From Chamaesiphon minutus PCC 6605 (lineage in GTDB: Bacteria; Cyanobacteriota; Cyanobacteriia; Cyanobacteriales; Chamaesiphonaceae), in contig NC_019697.1 in NCBI RefSeq assembly GCF_000317145.1, positions 5,530,886 to 5,594,885 on the forward strand: a stretch of DNA of 64,000 nt, written 5' to 3'. The notes beneath the pieces are model-generated. The model worked only from the letters and a program-made list of their open reading frames with translations. It did no database searches and was not told the DNA's origin. A program made the position numbers and the translations under genes. This document shows positions 7,716 through 18,961 of the stretch, one piece after another (the stretch's first letter is position 1; every line of letters begins with the position of its first letter).

Positions 7716-9338
7716 CTAGCTAGAATTATCCACGACCACAACTGGTATGGTGCTACTTTCTAGCACGGCTTGAGACATCGACCCCACCAAGACCTCATCC
7801 AGGAGACGATGACCGCCTTTGCCAATGACGATCTCCGCCACACTACAATCCTGAGCCATGCGAACAATTTCTTCAGGCACCGAGCCATTGGCGGTGACAA
7901 ATTGATATCGAATATCTGCCAGGATTCTGCTTGCCTGATGACGGAGGCTTTCGATTCCTTGAGGATCGTCCATCCGCAAAACATGGAGCACGACCACTTC
8001 GGCATCGCTGCGACGAGCCAACTCGGCAACTTTGGTCAACACTTGGGTCGCTAGGGGAGAGGTATCGACGGCTGCAAGCAATACAATCCGCCGAGACACC
8101 GAAACCTTCGTCGGGTCGACATCCCCCCGCTCCAGAAGCTTTGGTGCAAAAGTGGGAATTGCCCAAGCTCCAAGGGGTGCGCTCACCAAAATCGAGAGAA
8201 CTGCTATGGCAAGAATCGTTTCGCCCCCTGCGATGCCTTGGGCTAAGGGAACTGCACCAATGGCGGCCTGTACCGTTGCCTTGGCGGAATTTCCAGGCAG
8301 CAGAAATAGCCGCTCTTTCCATGTCCAGTTACTCCCTAATGTTGAAAGATACCAACCAAGGGAACGCCCAATCAGAGTGCCAATTGCTAATATGACTACG
8401 CCAACGAGCAATGTATTACCCAGCACATTAAGCTGAATACTCGCACCTAACAGCACAAAGAGCACGATCTCAGCGATCGCCCACAAACTATCAAAGCCAC
8501 CGCGTAGCCGTCGTGCTAACGGGGCATCCATCTCAATCAGGAAAAAGCCAGTCGTCATGACTGCCAGATAGCCAGAGAATACTGGAAATTTTTCTGCTAG
8601 GACTACGAGCAATAGGGCGAAGCCTGCGGCAACCAGTGTATCCTGCACCGCAGTTTGCGTCCAGTTTTGCTTTGTTAATAATGAGACCAACAGACGAGCT
8701 ACAAACCATCCCAGCAAAACTCCTAACCCGATTTGCAGCATGATTTGAAACGGCAGCACTTGCAGTGGAGTCAAGGATAACCCTCCTGGCAAGGTTATTC
8801 CGGCTGCGGCACTTTGAGACAAAAATGCCAGCAGCAAACTAAAGACCAGCAGTAGCAAAACATCAGATAGCGCACTTCCGGTTAATATGGCATCTGGAAT
8901 CCCTTTCGTACCCCCCCAGCCCAGACTTTTTAGACGTAACATTCCAGGAACGATGACGGCAGGAGATTCAGCACTAATGACACAGCCCAGGAGTAGCCCA
9001 GTAGCAAAGTCAAACTGGAGCAGCCACATTGAGGCAAATGCAATGGCGATCGCTTCGCAAGCCGCAGGCAAAAAGCCCAATCGCAATGCTACAGTGCCCT
9101 GCTGAGCTAGCTTCTCCCGATCGAGACCCAATCCAGCCTTCATTAAAATCACCATGACGGCGATCGCGCGGAACGAATCTGCCGCTCCCAAAACCTCTGG
9201 CGCGATCGCATTGACCAGGTTGGGGCCAAGCACAACGCCGATCGACACCATCCCTACCAGCGCAGGTACTCGCGTTCGTCGAGCAATTTGCCCTCCGAAA
9301 AAGCCTATTAATAAAATCCAGATAATGCTTTCTAACAT
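7716..9338 (-). CDS. Cation:proton antiporter (CPA family) fused to a universal stress domain
   Basis: 540 residues. The first 385 hold 11-12 membrane helices of the NhaP/KefB-like Na+/H+ exchanger fold. The core motif near residue 120 reads GCVISAESPAVIVPG, so the classical paired Asp of CPA2 proteins is not present in that form. After a short linker, residues about 405-540 form a UspA domain. Its nucleotide-binding signature is visible (GKGGHRLL, then GSMSQAVLESSTIPVVVV). The fusion suggests ion exchange gated by nucleotide binding. A likely role is pH or Na+ homeostasis. It is a single gene, convergent with the glycosidase gene. Confidence 0.88.
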   Translation of the reverse strand: MLESIIWILLIGFFGGQIARRTRVPALVGMVSIGVVLGPNLVNAIAPEVLGAADSFRAIAVMVILMKAGLGLDREKLAQQGTVALRLGFLPAACEAIAIAFASMWLLQFDFATGLLLGCVISAESPAVIVPGMLRLKSLGWGGTKGIPDAILTGSALSDVLLLLVFSLLLAFLSQSAAAGITLPGGLSLTPLQVLPFQIMLQIGLGVLLGWFVARLLVSLLTKQNWTQTAVQDTLVAAGFALLLVVLAEKFPVFSGYLAVMTTGFFLIEMDAPLARRLRGGFDSLWAIAEIVLFVLLGASIQLNVLGNTLLVGVVILAIGTLIGRSLGWYLSTLGSNWTWKERLFLLPGNSAKATVQAAIGAVPLAQGIAGGETILAIAVLSILVSAPLGAWAIPTFAPKLLERGDVDPTKVSVSRRIVLLAAVDTSPLATQVLTKVAELARRSDAEVVVLHVLRMDDPQGIESLRHQASRILADIRYQFVTANGSVPEEIVRMAQDCSVAEIVIGKGGHRLLDEVLVGSMSQAVLESSTIPVVVVDNSS

Positions 9339-9649
9339 GACGCCACGTTATAGTTGAATCAGATTATCAACGTGACTTATAGGGACGGATTTGCTTTGGC
9401 CCTTACAGACACAGCCCTAGCCTTCCGCTACAAGTCGGAACAGTAGGAGCCATCAGCCAAATACATTACGATCGTGCTGAATCCGCCCAGCGTTTTGAGC
9501 GCGATTTATCGCCATCATTTCTATCTTATACCATCCGGTATTGTTGATTCTGAATATGAATCATCAAGTGTGCAGTCGCCCAAACCCTCGTTAGGGGTAA
9601 TTCATGAAGCGACCGAAATCACGCGGAGGTTTCCTCCCGTTCGATAATA
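9339..9649. other. Intergenic stretch, partly repeat-derived
   Basis: No intact gene is visible. From about 9606 to 9645 there is a palindromic repeat fragment (CACGCGGAGGTTTCCTCCCG) of the family seen at 18666, 21317 and 41620. It directly abuts the first readable codons of the ATPase pseudogene. Confidence 0.5.
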
Positions 9650-10266
9650 GAAACGCCACTGACTCGCAAGATCGAGCAATTTAGTAAGAGTCTGGTGTAT
9701 GTTATTCTGGGGTTAGCAACATTGATATTGGCGGTAGTCATCGGCAAAGCAGTAATTCCAAATTCAAACCTATTCGTATATCTCGTAGGGGCGGGTTTAT
9801 GCTAGCCAGTCCAGATTTGTACTAATCAATACCAAACAAACCCGCCCAACCCCACTAGCAAAGATGGATTATCGGTGAAAAATCGGTGAAATATTTTGAA
9901 TTTGGAATTGCTGTCGGCAAAGTCGGCAATTGGACGGAAGGATTTAAAGCCGCAGTTGCGCTAGCATTCAGTTATTAAAATGAACAACCTGTGGAACGCG
10001 ATCGAGCTTTGATGTTACCAGAGTGGTTACAGTGCGGCTTTTTGGGCAACGACTCACACATGCAAGCGCAAGATGGGCAACTAGCTGTAGCAGGCGATCG
10101 CACGGAGGGGGCACTGATTGTCTCGGCACAAAAGGCTGGGTTGGCACTGAAATCTTTAGAGCAGGAGCAACCGCGACTGGATACGATTCCTTTTGAATCG
10201 CAGTTTCCATATATGGCGATCTTGCATCAGTTTTGGCAAGAAAGTCATCGTCATCGCCAGGAATAA
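9650..10266 (+). pseudogene. Remnant of a PacL/PMA-type cation-transporting P-type ATPase
   Basis: Three separate blocks of one family can be read. 9650-9784 encodes ETPLTRKIEQFSKSLVYVIL, the stretch between the actuator domain and helix M3. 9890-9960 encodes GNWTEGFKAAVALAF, the start of M4. 9991-10215 encodes NDSHMQAQDGQLAVAG, GALIVSAQKAG and IPFESQFPYMAILH, the nucleotide-binding domain. The phosphorylation loop DKTGT, the remaining helices and the C-terminal half are missing. A palindromic repeat sits at the left end and a 70-bp inverted-repeat element splits the first two blocks. The last reading frame stops 2 bp before the ycf20 ATG. Confidence 0.85.
9785..9854 (+). mobile_element. Short inverted-repeat element (MITE-like) in the ATPase pseudogene
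   Basis: A 70-bp unit with GTAGGGGCGGGTTTATGCTAG at the left and AAACCCGCCCAACCCCAC at the right. The ends can pair as GGGCGGGTTT/AAACCCGCCC. A diverged copy lies at 32938-32999. It interrupts the remaining reading frame of the pseudogene, where a TAG arises inside the element. Confidence 0.7.
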
Positions 10267-10268
10267 AT

Positions 10269-10631
10269 ATGCAAAAGACTCGTCTTAGTACTCTATTCGA
10301 TCGACTATTTCAGCAATTTAACCAGTGGGGTCAAAATCCTTGGCGGCGAATATCGCTCGTCATTATTAGTTTGTTGAGCGGTAATTTTCTGGCTACCACA
10401 GTTTCCACAACTACCGGACAAAAAGCCGATTTAGATATTACAGTCGCCCTAATTCTGGTGACGATCGTCGAGACAGTTAGTTGGATCGCTTATGGTAGCA
10501 ATTTGGGTCCTCGTCGCCCCGATCCTGAAGCTATTTTAGGTCAACGTCCGCTGTGGATCGCCATCCTAAACAGTCTCAAGTTAGGCTTAATTTATGGTTT
10601 ATTTGTCGAAGCATTTAAGTTGGGCAGCTAG
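10269..10631 (+). CDS. ycf20: Ycf20-like protein (DUF565)
   Basis: 120 residues from the ATG at 10269. The sequence follows the Ycf20/DUF565 family, including NPWRRISLVIISLLSGNFL near the start, TTGQKADLDITVALILV in the middle and the conserved end LKLGLIYGLFVEAFKLGS. Two to three membrane helices are expected. Algal and plant homologues are linked to non-photochemical quenching; the cyanobacterial role is not settled. The ATG is 2 bp after the end of the ATPase remnant, so its promoter must lie in or before that remnant. Confidence 0.88.
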   Translation: MQKTRLSTLFDRLFQQFNQWGQNPWRRISLVIISLLSGNFLATTVSTTTGQKADLDITVALILVTIVETVSWIAYGSNLGPRRPDPEAILGQRPLWIAILNSLKLGLIYGLFVEAFKLGS

Positions 10632-10740
10632 CATAAGTTATCCGTGAGTTGCTGGCACTCGATATTTGATTCGTGAAAGTCAATAATTTGAGAAGAAAAT
10701 CCACACCAACCAACGATCGGATGGATCGCTAATTTCGCTA

Positions 10741-13719
10741 ATGGCACTATCAAACCTACCGTCAGTTAAAACTCCAAACCGATATTGGCGATCGCTCATT
10801 ATCCCGATTCTGCTGGTGCTAACGATCGTCATCGAAATCGGGGCACGTCTGGGAGCAGAGATCCTCTGGTTTCAAGAACTAGGCTACCTGCCGATGTATT
10901 TGCTCAGGCTGGGTACCCAAGGAATATTGGGCGTAGTTGTATTTACGATTACGACAATCTATCTGCTGTGGAATTTAGCCCTAGCTCAACGATTGAAGTC
11001 TCCCGATCCATCCCCAGATCGCCGAGCCATTTCGCTCTCCACCCGTCGTCCCCTGACTCTCCGCTGGCTGCTACCTTTAACACTGAGTTTGAGCCTGCTC
11101 GCGATCGCGATTTTGGTTCACTATGGTCGGATGGCGATGAGTCAATGGTATATGGATGCCGATCTGCCTACTGTCGTTCCGCCTGCACCAATTTTGCTAC
11201 GTCCAGAATTATTCTGGCAATTGACAACCCAGATCTTCGTTAATGGCTGGGTGATTCTTGGGGTAATAGCTCTGGCAATTGCGATCCTCGTCTACCCGCG
11301 CTGGTTGCTGCTGGCAATCGCCCCGATCTTGAGTATGCTCATTGCCTGGGTGATGTCTCGTCAGTGGATGAGAATACTCCCATTCTTCCAAGCTACTGCT
11401 TTTAACAGCAATGATCCCGTATTTGGCCAAGATATTAGCCTGTATGTATTTAGCCTCCCAGTAGGAGAACTGCTGGAGTTCTGGCTAATGGGTGGCTGTT
11501 TATATGGATTTATTGCTGTCCTACTGACATATTTACTAGGTGGCGATAGTTTGAGTCAGGGGCGATTTGGGGGATTTTCTCGCCAGCAACAACGCCATCT
11601 CTATGGGGTGGGCGGTAGTTTGATGCTGGTTGTGGCTTTTAACTATGGGATTAGTTGCTGTGAGTTGTTATATTCACCCCGTGGCGTGTCTTACGGGGCG
11701 AGTTATACCGATGTGATGGTGCAATTGCCAACCTATGGAGTGTTGAGTATTCTCGCACTGGCGATCGCGGGCTACTGTTGCTGGGAAGCAATTTCCGCTC
11801 GCCGTCATCTATTTAAGTGGAAATTTATTCGAGTAGCAATTGGTTTGGCTCTGGGACTAGCGGCGATCTCTAGCACCATTTTACCCCTGGCAGTTCAGTT
11901 CCTGCTGGTGCAACCCAATGAATTAGCACGAGAAACACCCTATATTCAACGCACGATCGAAATGACGCGCAAGGCGTTCGGGTTAGACAAGATCGACGCT
12001 CAAACTTTCGATCCCCAAAATAATCTCACCGAGCAAACGATTCAAGCAAACGAGCGCACGATTCGGAATATTCGCCTCTGGGACCAAGAACCCTTGCTTG
12101 CTACCAATCGCCAACTGCAACAGATTCGCCTTTACTATCGGTTCCCCGACGCCGATATCGATCGCTATTTTTTAGCTGGCGAACCGCCAACAGCCACCCC
12201 CACCACACCACAACCCCCCACCACAATCGCCCCAGAACCCCAACAAGTCCTGATTTCGGCACGAGAATTAGAATATACCGCCGTCCCCAAGCAAGCCCAA
12301 ACTTGGGTCAACAAACATCTGATCTATACTCACGGTTATGGTTTTACGCTCAGTCCAGTCAATCGAGTGGCTCCAGATGGATTGCCGGAATACTTGGTCA
12401 AAGATATCGGTATTACCGAAGGGAGTCCCCTGACTACCTCTAGTGCAGCAGTGCGGCAGAGCATCCCGATCGGTCAACCCCGCATTTATTATGGGGAAAA
12501 TGCCAATAACTACATTATGACTGGCACCAAAGTCAAGGAATTAGACTATCCCAGCGGCAATGATAATGTTTATAACGTCTATGATGGGCGCGGCGGAATT
12601 AATATTGGTACAACCTGGCGGAAACTGCTATTTGCGAAATACTTAAATGACTGGCGGATGGTGTTGACACCAGAGTTTTTGCCAGAAACTAAACTATTAT
12701 TTCGCCGTAATTTGAATCGACGAATTCGAGCGATCGCCCCTTTCTTGAGATACGATGGCGACCCGTATCTAGTGGCTGCTGATGCCAGAGCTAACCCTAA
12801 AGATCCTAAAGATCCCAGTTATTTATACTGGATTGTCGATGCTTATACCACTAGCGATCGCTATCCTTATGCTGATGTAGGGAAAGAAGGAATCAACTAT
12901 ATTCGCAACTCAGTTAAGGTGGTCATCGATGCCTATCATGGCTCAGTTAGCTTCTATATTGCCGATCCTAGCGATCCGATCGTCACGACTTGGGCAAAAA
13001 TTTTCCCCGATCTATTCAAACCGCTCAGTGCGATGCCAGCCAACCTGCGCGCTCACCTCCGGTATCCGGCAGATTTCTTCAAGATTCAATCAGAGCGATT
13101 GATGACCTATCACATGACCGATCCCCAGGTATTTTACAATCGGGAAGATCAGTGGCAAATTCCTACCGAAGTCTATGGCAACAAACCCCGCTTGGTAGAG
13201 CCTTACCATCTAATTACCAGCTTACCGACCGTCCCCTTTGAAGAATTCATTCTACTGTTGCCATATACACCCCAGCAGCGCACAAATTTAATCGCTTGGT
13301 TAGCTGCCCGCTCCGATGGTGAAAACTATGGCAAATTATTACTCTACACCTTTCCCAAGCAACGACTGGTGTATGGCCCCGAACAAATCGAAGCCCGCAT
13401 CAATCAAGACCCAGTGATTTCTCAGCAAATTTCTTTGTGGAATCGTCAAGGTTCGCGAGTCATTCAGGGCAATCTCTTAATCGTGCCGATTTCCGGTGCC
13501 AAAGGCTCCCGCGAGCAATCTCTACTATATGTCGAACCCCTCTATCTGGAAGCAACTCAAAATAAACTCCCAACTCTAATTCGGGTAATTGTCGCTTATG
13601 AAAACCGGATCGTGATGGCCCAAACACTCCAACAAGCGTTAACAGCTATTTTTAAAACATCGCCAATACCCGCACCCCCACCGATCGTCCGTCCAGTTGC
13701 AGAATCACTTCAGCCGTAG
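10741..13719 (+). CDS. UPF0182 family large membrane protein
   Basis: 992 residues, the normal size for this family (COG1615). The first about 385 residues contain seven or eight membrane helices and the rest is a large extracytoplasmic domain. Recognisable family blocks include [19 protein letters not shown], the [16 protein letters not shown] region and [20 protein letters not shown] Pro/Thr-rich linker (about 480-500) is probably variable. Function is unknown across bacteria. The start is ATG, and the gene seems monocistronic. Confidence 0.92.
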   Translation: MALSNLPSVKTPNRYWRSLIIPILLVLTIVIEIGARLGAEILWFQELGYLPMYLLRLGTQGILGVVVFTITTIYLLWNLALAQRLKSPDPSPDRRAISLSTRRPLTLRWLLPLTLSLSLLAIAILVHYGRMAMSQWYMDADLPTVVPPAPILLRPELFWQLTTQIFVNGWVILGVIALAIAILVYPRWLLLAIAPILSMLIAWVMSRQWMRILPFFQATAFNSNDPVFGQDISLYVFSLPVGELLEFWLMGGCLYGFIAVLLTYLLGGDSLSQGRFGGFSRQQQRHLYGVGGSLMLVVAFNYGISCCELLYSPRGVSYGASYTDVMVQLPTYGVLSILALAIAGYCCWEAISARRHLFKWKFIRVAIGLALGLAAISSTILPLAVQFLLVQPNELARETPYIQRTIEMTRKAFGLDKIDAQTFDPQNNLTEQTIQANERTIRNIRLWDQEPLLATNRQLQQIRLYYRFPDADIDRYFLAGEPPTATPTTPQPPTTIAPEPQQVLISARELEYTAVPKQAQTWVNKHLIYTHGYGFTLSPVNRVAPDGLPEYLVKDIGITEGSPLTTSSAAVRQSIPIGQPRIYYGENANNYIMTGTKVKELDYPSGNDNVYNVYDGRGGINIGTTWRKLLFAKYLNDWRMVLTPEFLPETKLLFRRNLNRRIRAIAPFLRYDGDPYLVAADARANPKDPKDPSYLYWIVDAYTTSDRYPYADVGKEGINYIRNSVKVVIDAYHGSVSFYIADPSDPIVTTWAKIFPDLFKPLSAMPANLRAHLRYPADFFKIQSERLMTYHMTDPQVFYNREDQWQIPTEVYGNKPRLVEPYHLITSLPTVPFEEFILLLPYTPQQRTNLIAWLAARSDGENYGKLLLYTFPKQRLVYGPEQIEARINQDPVISQQISLWNRQGSRVIQGNLLIVPISGAKGSREQSLLYVEPLYLEATQNKLPTLIRVIVAYENRIVMAQTLQQALTAIFKTSPIPAPPPIVRPVAESLQP

Positions 13720-13941
13720 TAATTAATTCTGCTAACTTTTATACCGCCAATCCTAAAAATAGGATTTATTTCGATTACCTCCGGTAGGCTTTTCAATATC
13801 TGATATTATCAAGTAATGCAGATGACTTTGGCATATCACGATCGATATTTAACAAGACAGGATCGTTGTAGGCATTATCTACGATCGGCTAAGTAGGTCG
13901 GTATAATTATTTTAAATATTAGAACTACCTATGATCCTTGT

Positions 13942-13958
13942 GGTGGGCAGTGCCCACC
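13942..13958. repeat. GGTGGGCA palindrome
   Basis: The 17-mer GGTGGGCAGTGCCCACC is a perfect palindrome around a central G, followed by CTACAAG. It lies in the gap between the UPF0182 gene and ligA, which are convergent, so it might act as a weak terminator, though no T-tract follows. I recall similar GTAGGGTGGGCA palindromes as common dispersed repeats in cyanobacteria. Confidence 0.5.
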
Positions 13959-13994
13959 CTACAAGATATTTTATATTTAATCGAGCCTTTCTAC

Positions 13995-16052
<2,058 letters not shown>

Positions 16053-16082
16053 TTACAAGAACTCGATCGATTCTACAAGAGT

Positions 16083-16124
16083 GGATGGGGAGATGGGTGG
16101 ATGGGTAATGGGTAATAGGTAGAA
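16083..16124 (+). repeat. GGGTAAT/GGATGGG heptamer run
   Basis: Imperfect heptamers of the type GGATGGG, GGTGGAT and GGGTAAT fill this stretch upstream of ligA. The run sits directly beside the long CCTAAA array that follows, the same pairing of two repeat types seen at several other places in the window. Confidence 0.65.
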
Positions 16125-16140
16125 CGCTGTTCTACAAGCC

Positions 16141-16273
16141 TTCTACCTAAAACCTAAAGCCTAAAACCTAAAACCTAAAACCTAAAACCTAAAGCCTAAA
16201 ACCTAAAACCTAAAGCCTAAAGCCTAAAACCTAAAACCTAAAACCTAAAGCCTAAAACTTAAAACCTAAAGCC
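16141..16273 (+). repeat. Long CCTAAAA/CCTAAAG heptanucleotide array
   Basis: About 19 units of 7 bp, alternating irregularly between CCTAAAA and CCTAAAG, with one CTTAAAA variant. It ends 3 bp from the stop codon of the USP gene. It is the longest array of this type in the window and fills most of the gap between ligA and the USP gene. Confidence 0.93.
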
Positions 16274-16275
16274 CT

Positions 16276-16689
16276 CTAAGGAACCACTAACACCGGACAA
16301 GGCGCGAGCGAGATCGTCCTACTGGCAACGCTTTCAGATGCATGTTCGAGATCGACACCGATGCCGCGACTGCCCATGACGATTAGATTGACATTGAGTT
16401 CGTCGGCGACATCGCAGATGGTAAAAGCAGGTTTGCCTTCGCGTTGGATAATTTCGGCATCGATGCCACGTTTGGCGAATAAAGCTTGAGCCGAATGCAG
16501 CAATCGATCGACCGCATCTGGAGATTGCATGACGGGGTCTTCGAGTACCTCTGCATCGAGATCTGGAGTCTCCACTACAGATAATAAGATCAGTTCGCTT
16601 TGATACTTCTGAACCAAATCGATCGCAACAGCAATCGCTTCTTGAGCTTCACGAGAGCGATCGAGGGGAAATAGAATTTTGTTAAACAT
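16276..16689 (-). CDS. Universal stress protein (UspA family)
   Basis: 137 residues forming one UspA domain. The ATP-binding signature GSRGIGVDLEHASESVA followed by CPVLVVP is present, so it belongs to the nucleotide-binding subgroup. The N-terminal MFNKILFPLDRSREA fits the normal start. Members act in the cytoplasm during stress or starvation, with ill-defined partners. It ends against the heptamer array and is divergent from pgk. Confidence 0.92.
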   Translation of the reverse strand: MFNKILFPLDRSREAQEAIAVAIDLVQKYQSELILLSVVETPDLDAEVLEDPVMQSPDAVDRLLHSAQALFAKRGIDAEIIQREGKPAFTICDVADELNVNLIVMGSRGIGVDLEHASESVASRTISLAPCPVLVVP

Positions 16690-16917
16690 AAACTGAGGCT
16701 AAATAATCCGGCTTTTATCCTCTTACCACCTTATTCTCGATCTTCAGCCCTAGCTTTATAAAAATTGGTAACAAATCTACACGGGTTTTCCGGTAGAATT
16801 GTGAAACGGCAGAGCTAAATGTTTTCTTTAATACAGTACGACTATTCGGTATTACTACTTTTCTCAGCTTTTATATCAAAACCAAATTAACCACGATCGT
16901 TTTAAGGAGTTTCACCA

Positions 16918-18120
16918 GTGTCCAAGAAGTCCATTGCCAGTCTATCCGCTGCCGATCTCACAGGCAAGCGCGTCCTCGTCCGCGCCGATTTTAACGTCCC
17001 CGTAGACGATGCTGGTAATATCACCGATGATACCCGGATTCGCGCCGCTTTACCCACCATCAAAGACCTAACTGGTAAAGGTGCTAAAGTTATTCTCAGC
17101 AGCCACTTCGGTCGTCCCAAAGGCGTCGATGAGAAATTACGCTTGACTCCTGTTGCCAAGCGGTTGTCGGAGCTATTAGGCCAAGATGTGGTCGCGTGTA
17201 AGGACTGTATCGGCGATGAAGTTGCCCGCCAAATCGCGGCGATGAGCAATGGACAAGTTGCACTGCTCGAAAACGTCCGTTTCTACCCTGAAGAAGAAAA
17301 AAACGATCCCGAATTTGCTAAAAAGTTAGCTGCTAACGCTGACTTGTATGTCAACGATGCTTTTGGTACCGCTCACCGCGCGCACGCTTCTACAGAAGGC
17401 GTCACCAACTATCTGAGTCCTTCGGTAGCTGGCTATTTGATCGAGAAAGAATTGGAATATCTCCAAAACGCGATCGAAAAACCTCAAAAGCCGTTAGCAG
17501 CGATCGTTGGTGGTTCTAAAGTATCGAGTAAAATCGGTGTAATTGAAACCTTACTCGACAAGTGCGACAAATTATTCCTCGGCGGTGGGATGATTTTCAC
17601 CTTCTACAAAGCACGCGGTTTAAATGTTGGTAACTCGCTAGTTGAAGACGATAAATTAGAACTCGCGCGCGCACTAGAAGCTAAAGCTAAAGAACGTGGT
17701 GTCGAACTTTTATTACCTACCGATGTAGTCGTTGCTGATAAATTTTCGGCTGAAGCAAACACCCAAATCGTCGATGTCAATAACATCCCTGATGGTTGGA
17801 TGGGACTAGATATTGGCCCCGATTCGATTAAAGTTTTCCAAGCTGCTTTAGCTGATTGCAAAACCGTAATTTGGAACGGCCCAATGGGTGTGTTTGAAAT
17901 CGATAAATTTGCTGCTGGTACGTTTGCCGTAGCTGATACTTTAGCTCAAATCTCCAAGTCTGGCGCAATTACCATTATTGGTGGTGGTGACTCGGTAGCT
18001 GCTGTCGAAAAAGCTAATTTAGCCGACCAAATGAGCCACATTTCAACTGGCGGTGGTGCTTCTCTAGAGTTACTCGAAGGCAAAGTCCTTCCTGGAATTG
18101 CTGCATTAGATGAAGCGTAA
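16918..18120 (+). CDS. pgk: Phosphoglycerate kinase
   Basis: PGK interconverts 3-phosphoglycerate and 1,3-bisphosphoglycerate with ATP/ADP, serving the Calvin cycle and glycolysis. The 400 residues are full length. Motifs: [13 protein letters not shown] (substrate binding), [22 protein letters not shown], and the C-terminal nucleotide loop [13 protein letters not shown]. The GTG start has AAGGAG upstream with good spacing. A strong terminator follows at 18319. Codon use is typical of a highly expressed gene. Confidence 0.97.
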   Translation: MSKKSIASLSAADLTGKRVLVRADFNVPVDDAGNITDDTRIRAALPTIKDLTGKGAKVILSSHFGRPKGVDEKLRLTPVAKRLSELLGQDVVACKDCIGDEVARQIAAMSNGQVALLENVRFYPEEEKNDPEFAKKLAANADLYVNDAFGTAHRAHASTEGVTNYLSPSVAGYLIEKELEYLQNAIEKPQKPLAAIVGGSKVSSKIGVIETLLDKCDKLFLGGGMIFTFYKARGLNVGNSLVEDDKLELARALEAKAKERGVELLLPTDVVVADKFSAEANTQIVDVNNIPDGWMGLDIGPDSIKVFQAALADCKTVIWNGPMGVFEIDKFAAGTFAVADTLAQISKSGAITIIGGGDSVAAVEKANLADQMSHISTGGGASLELLEGKVLPGIAALDEA

Positions 18121-18318
18121 ATAAGGCACTTGAGGTCGAGAAATAGTTTATAGCCCAAGTTGCATTTATAGAATGCCTACGATTGAAATAGTGGCTGCTG
18201 AGAAGTGTTTTTAACCACTTTGATAAATACGTAGCAACTTAGGTTTTTCAACTAAACCCATAGTATTTCTATAGATTTAATAAGTTAGCCCTCACAAATT
18301 TCCTAAAACTTACTTATA

Positions 18319-18357
18319 CCGATCCAACGAGTGTCTCTTGGATCGGTTTTTACTTTT
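18319..18357 (+). terminator. Strong Rho-independent terminator
   Basis: CCGATCCAA and TTGGATCGG form a perfect 9-bp stem with a 10-base loop, followed by TTTTTACTTTTT. It lies about 200 bp after the pgk stop with no gene between, so it most likely ends the pgk transcript. Confidence 0.85.
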
Positions 18358-18394
18358 TAAATAGTTTAAAAGTAAGATTCGATCTAAAAATCCC

Positions 18395-18800
18395 AGAGGC
18401 TAGTATGAGACGGCAGAAATGAAGCTACCTTTTCTTGCCAACTCTCCCAACACATAGCTTCCTGCTTGGTGAAACGCCCGCTGTAAGCGTTGACGATAGC
18501 CTGCCGTAGGCATACGAAGCGAGATGTGCCGCAGGCGGGAACCGCTCCCTACGGGAAGGCTACGCCAACATCGCGATTTCATCCGAAACTCCCCGCTGTC
18601 TTGTCTTGTCTCGCATAATCCGGGAGGAAACCTCCCGGCTGCGAGCCGCTCCCTGTCTTGTCTCGCTTGCTTGGTGCAACACATGCGGAGGGAACCTCCG
18701 CGGGATTGCATCCGCAAACCGTCGGGAAACCCGACGAGCGCGAGCCGCCGCTCCCCGCAAAATAGTAACCTTATTTACGCAGTAGAATACTAGTCGATCG
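18395..18800 (+). repeat. Dispersed element, copy C (diverged), packed with palindromes
   Basis: The left part (GGCAGAAATGAAGCTACC) and the right part (AAAATAGTAACCTTATTTACG, then ACTAGT) match the outer blocks of copies A and B. Between them lie palindromes: CCGGGAGGAAACCTCCCGG near 18620, GCGGAGGGAACCTCCGC near 18686, and CGTCGGGAAACCCGACG near 18720. Terminal inverted repeats are not recognisable. Short overlapping reading frames here have repeat-derived sequence and are not genes. Confidence 0.75.
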
Positions 18801-18898
18801 ATTTCGACATTGTTTGTAATAACTTTTAGGATATTAGGCTCGGTATTTCCCGCGCGCTCTAAAGATCCCAAATGGGTTTTATAAAGGCAAAGATCGAG

Positions 18899-18926
18899 AA
18901 AAAGCCCCCCCTTATAAGGGGGGGGA
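18899..18926 (-). terminator. Terminator of metK
   Basis: A C7-TTATAA-G8 palindrome with a run of five A on its left. Read on the minus strand this is a GC stem followed by CTTTTT. It lies 36 bp past the metK stop. Confidence 0.85.
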
Positions 18927-18961
18927 GTAATACAATTCCAGCAAGAAGCTAAAATTAACTG

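Noticed and set aside
9968-10210. Minus-strand reading frame opposite the ATPase remnant
   Set aside because: The plus strand encodes clear P-type ATPase blocks there; the opposite frame is a shadow.
16141-16273. CCTAAAA arrays as telomere sequence
   Set aside because: They are internal, short, present in several gaps and in both orientations; cyanobacterial chromosomes are circular as a rule.
18395-18871. Arg-rich reading frames in the palindrome cluster as small proteins
   Set aside because: All are produced by GC-rich palindromes read in several frames on both strands, with no start signals.
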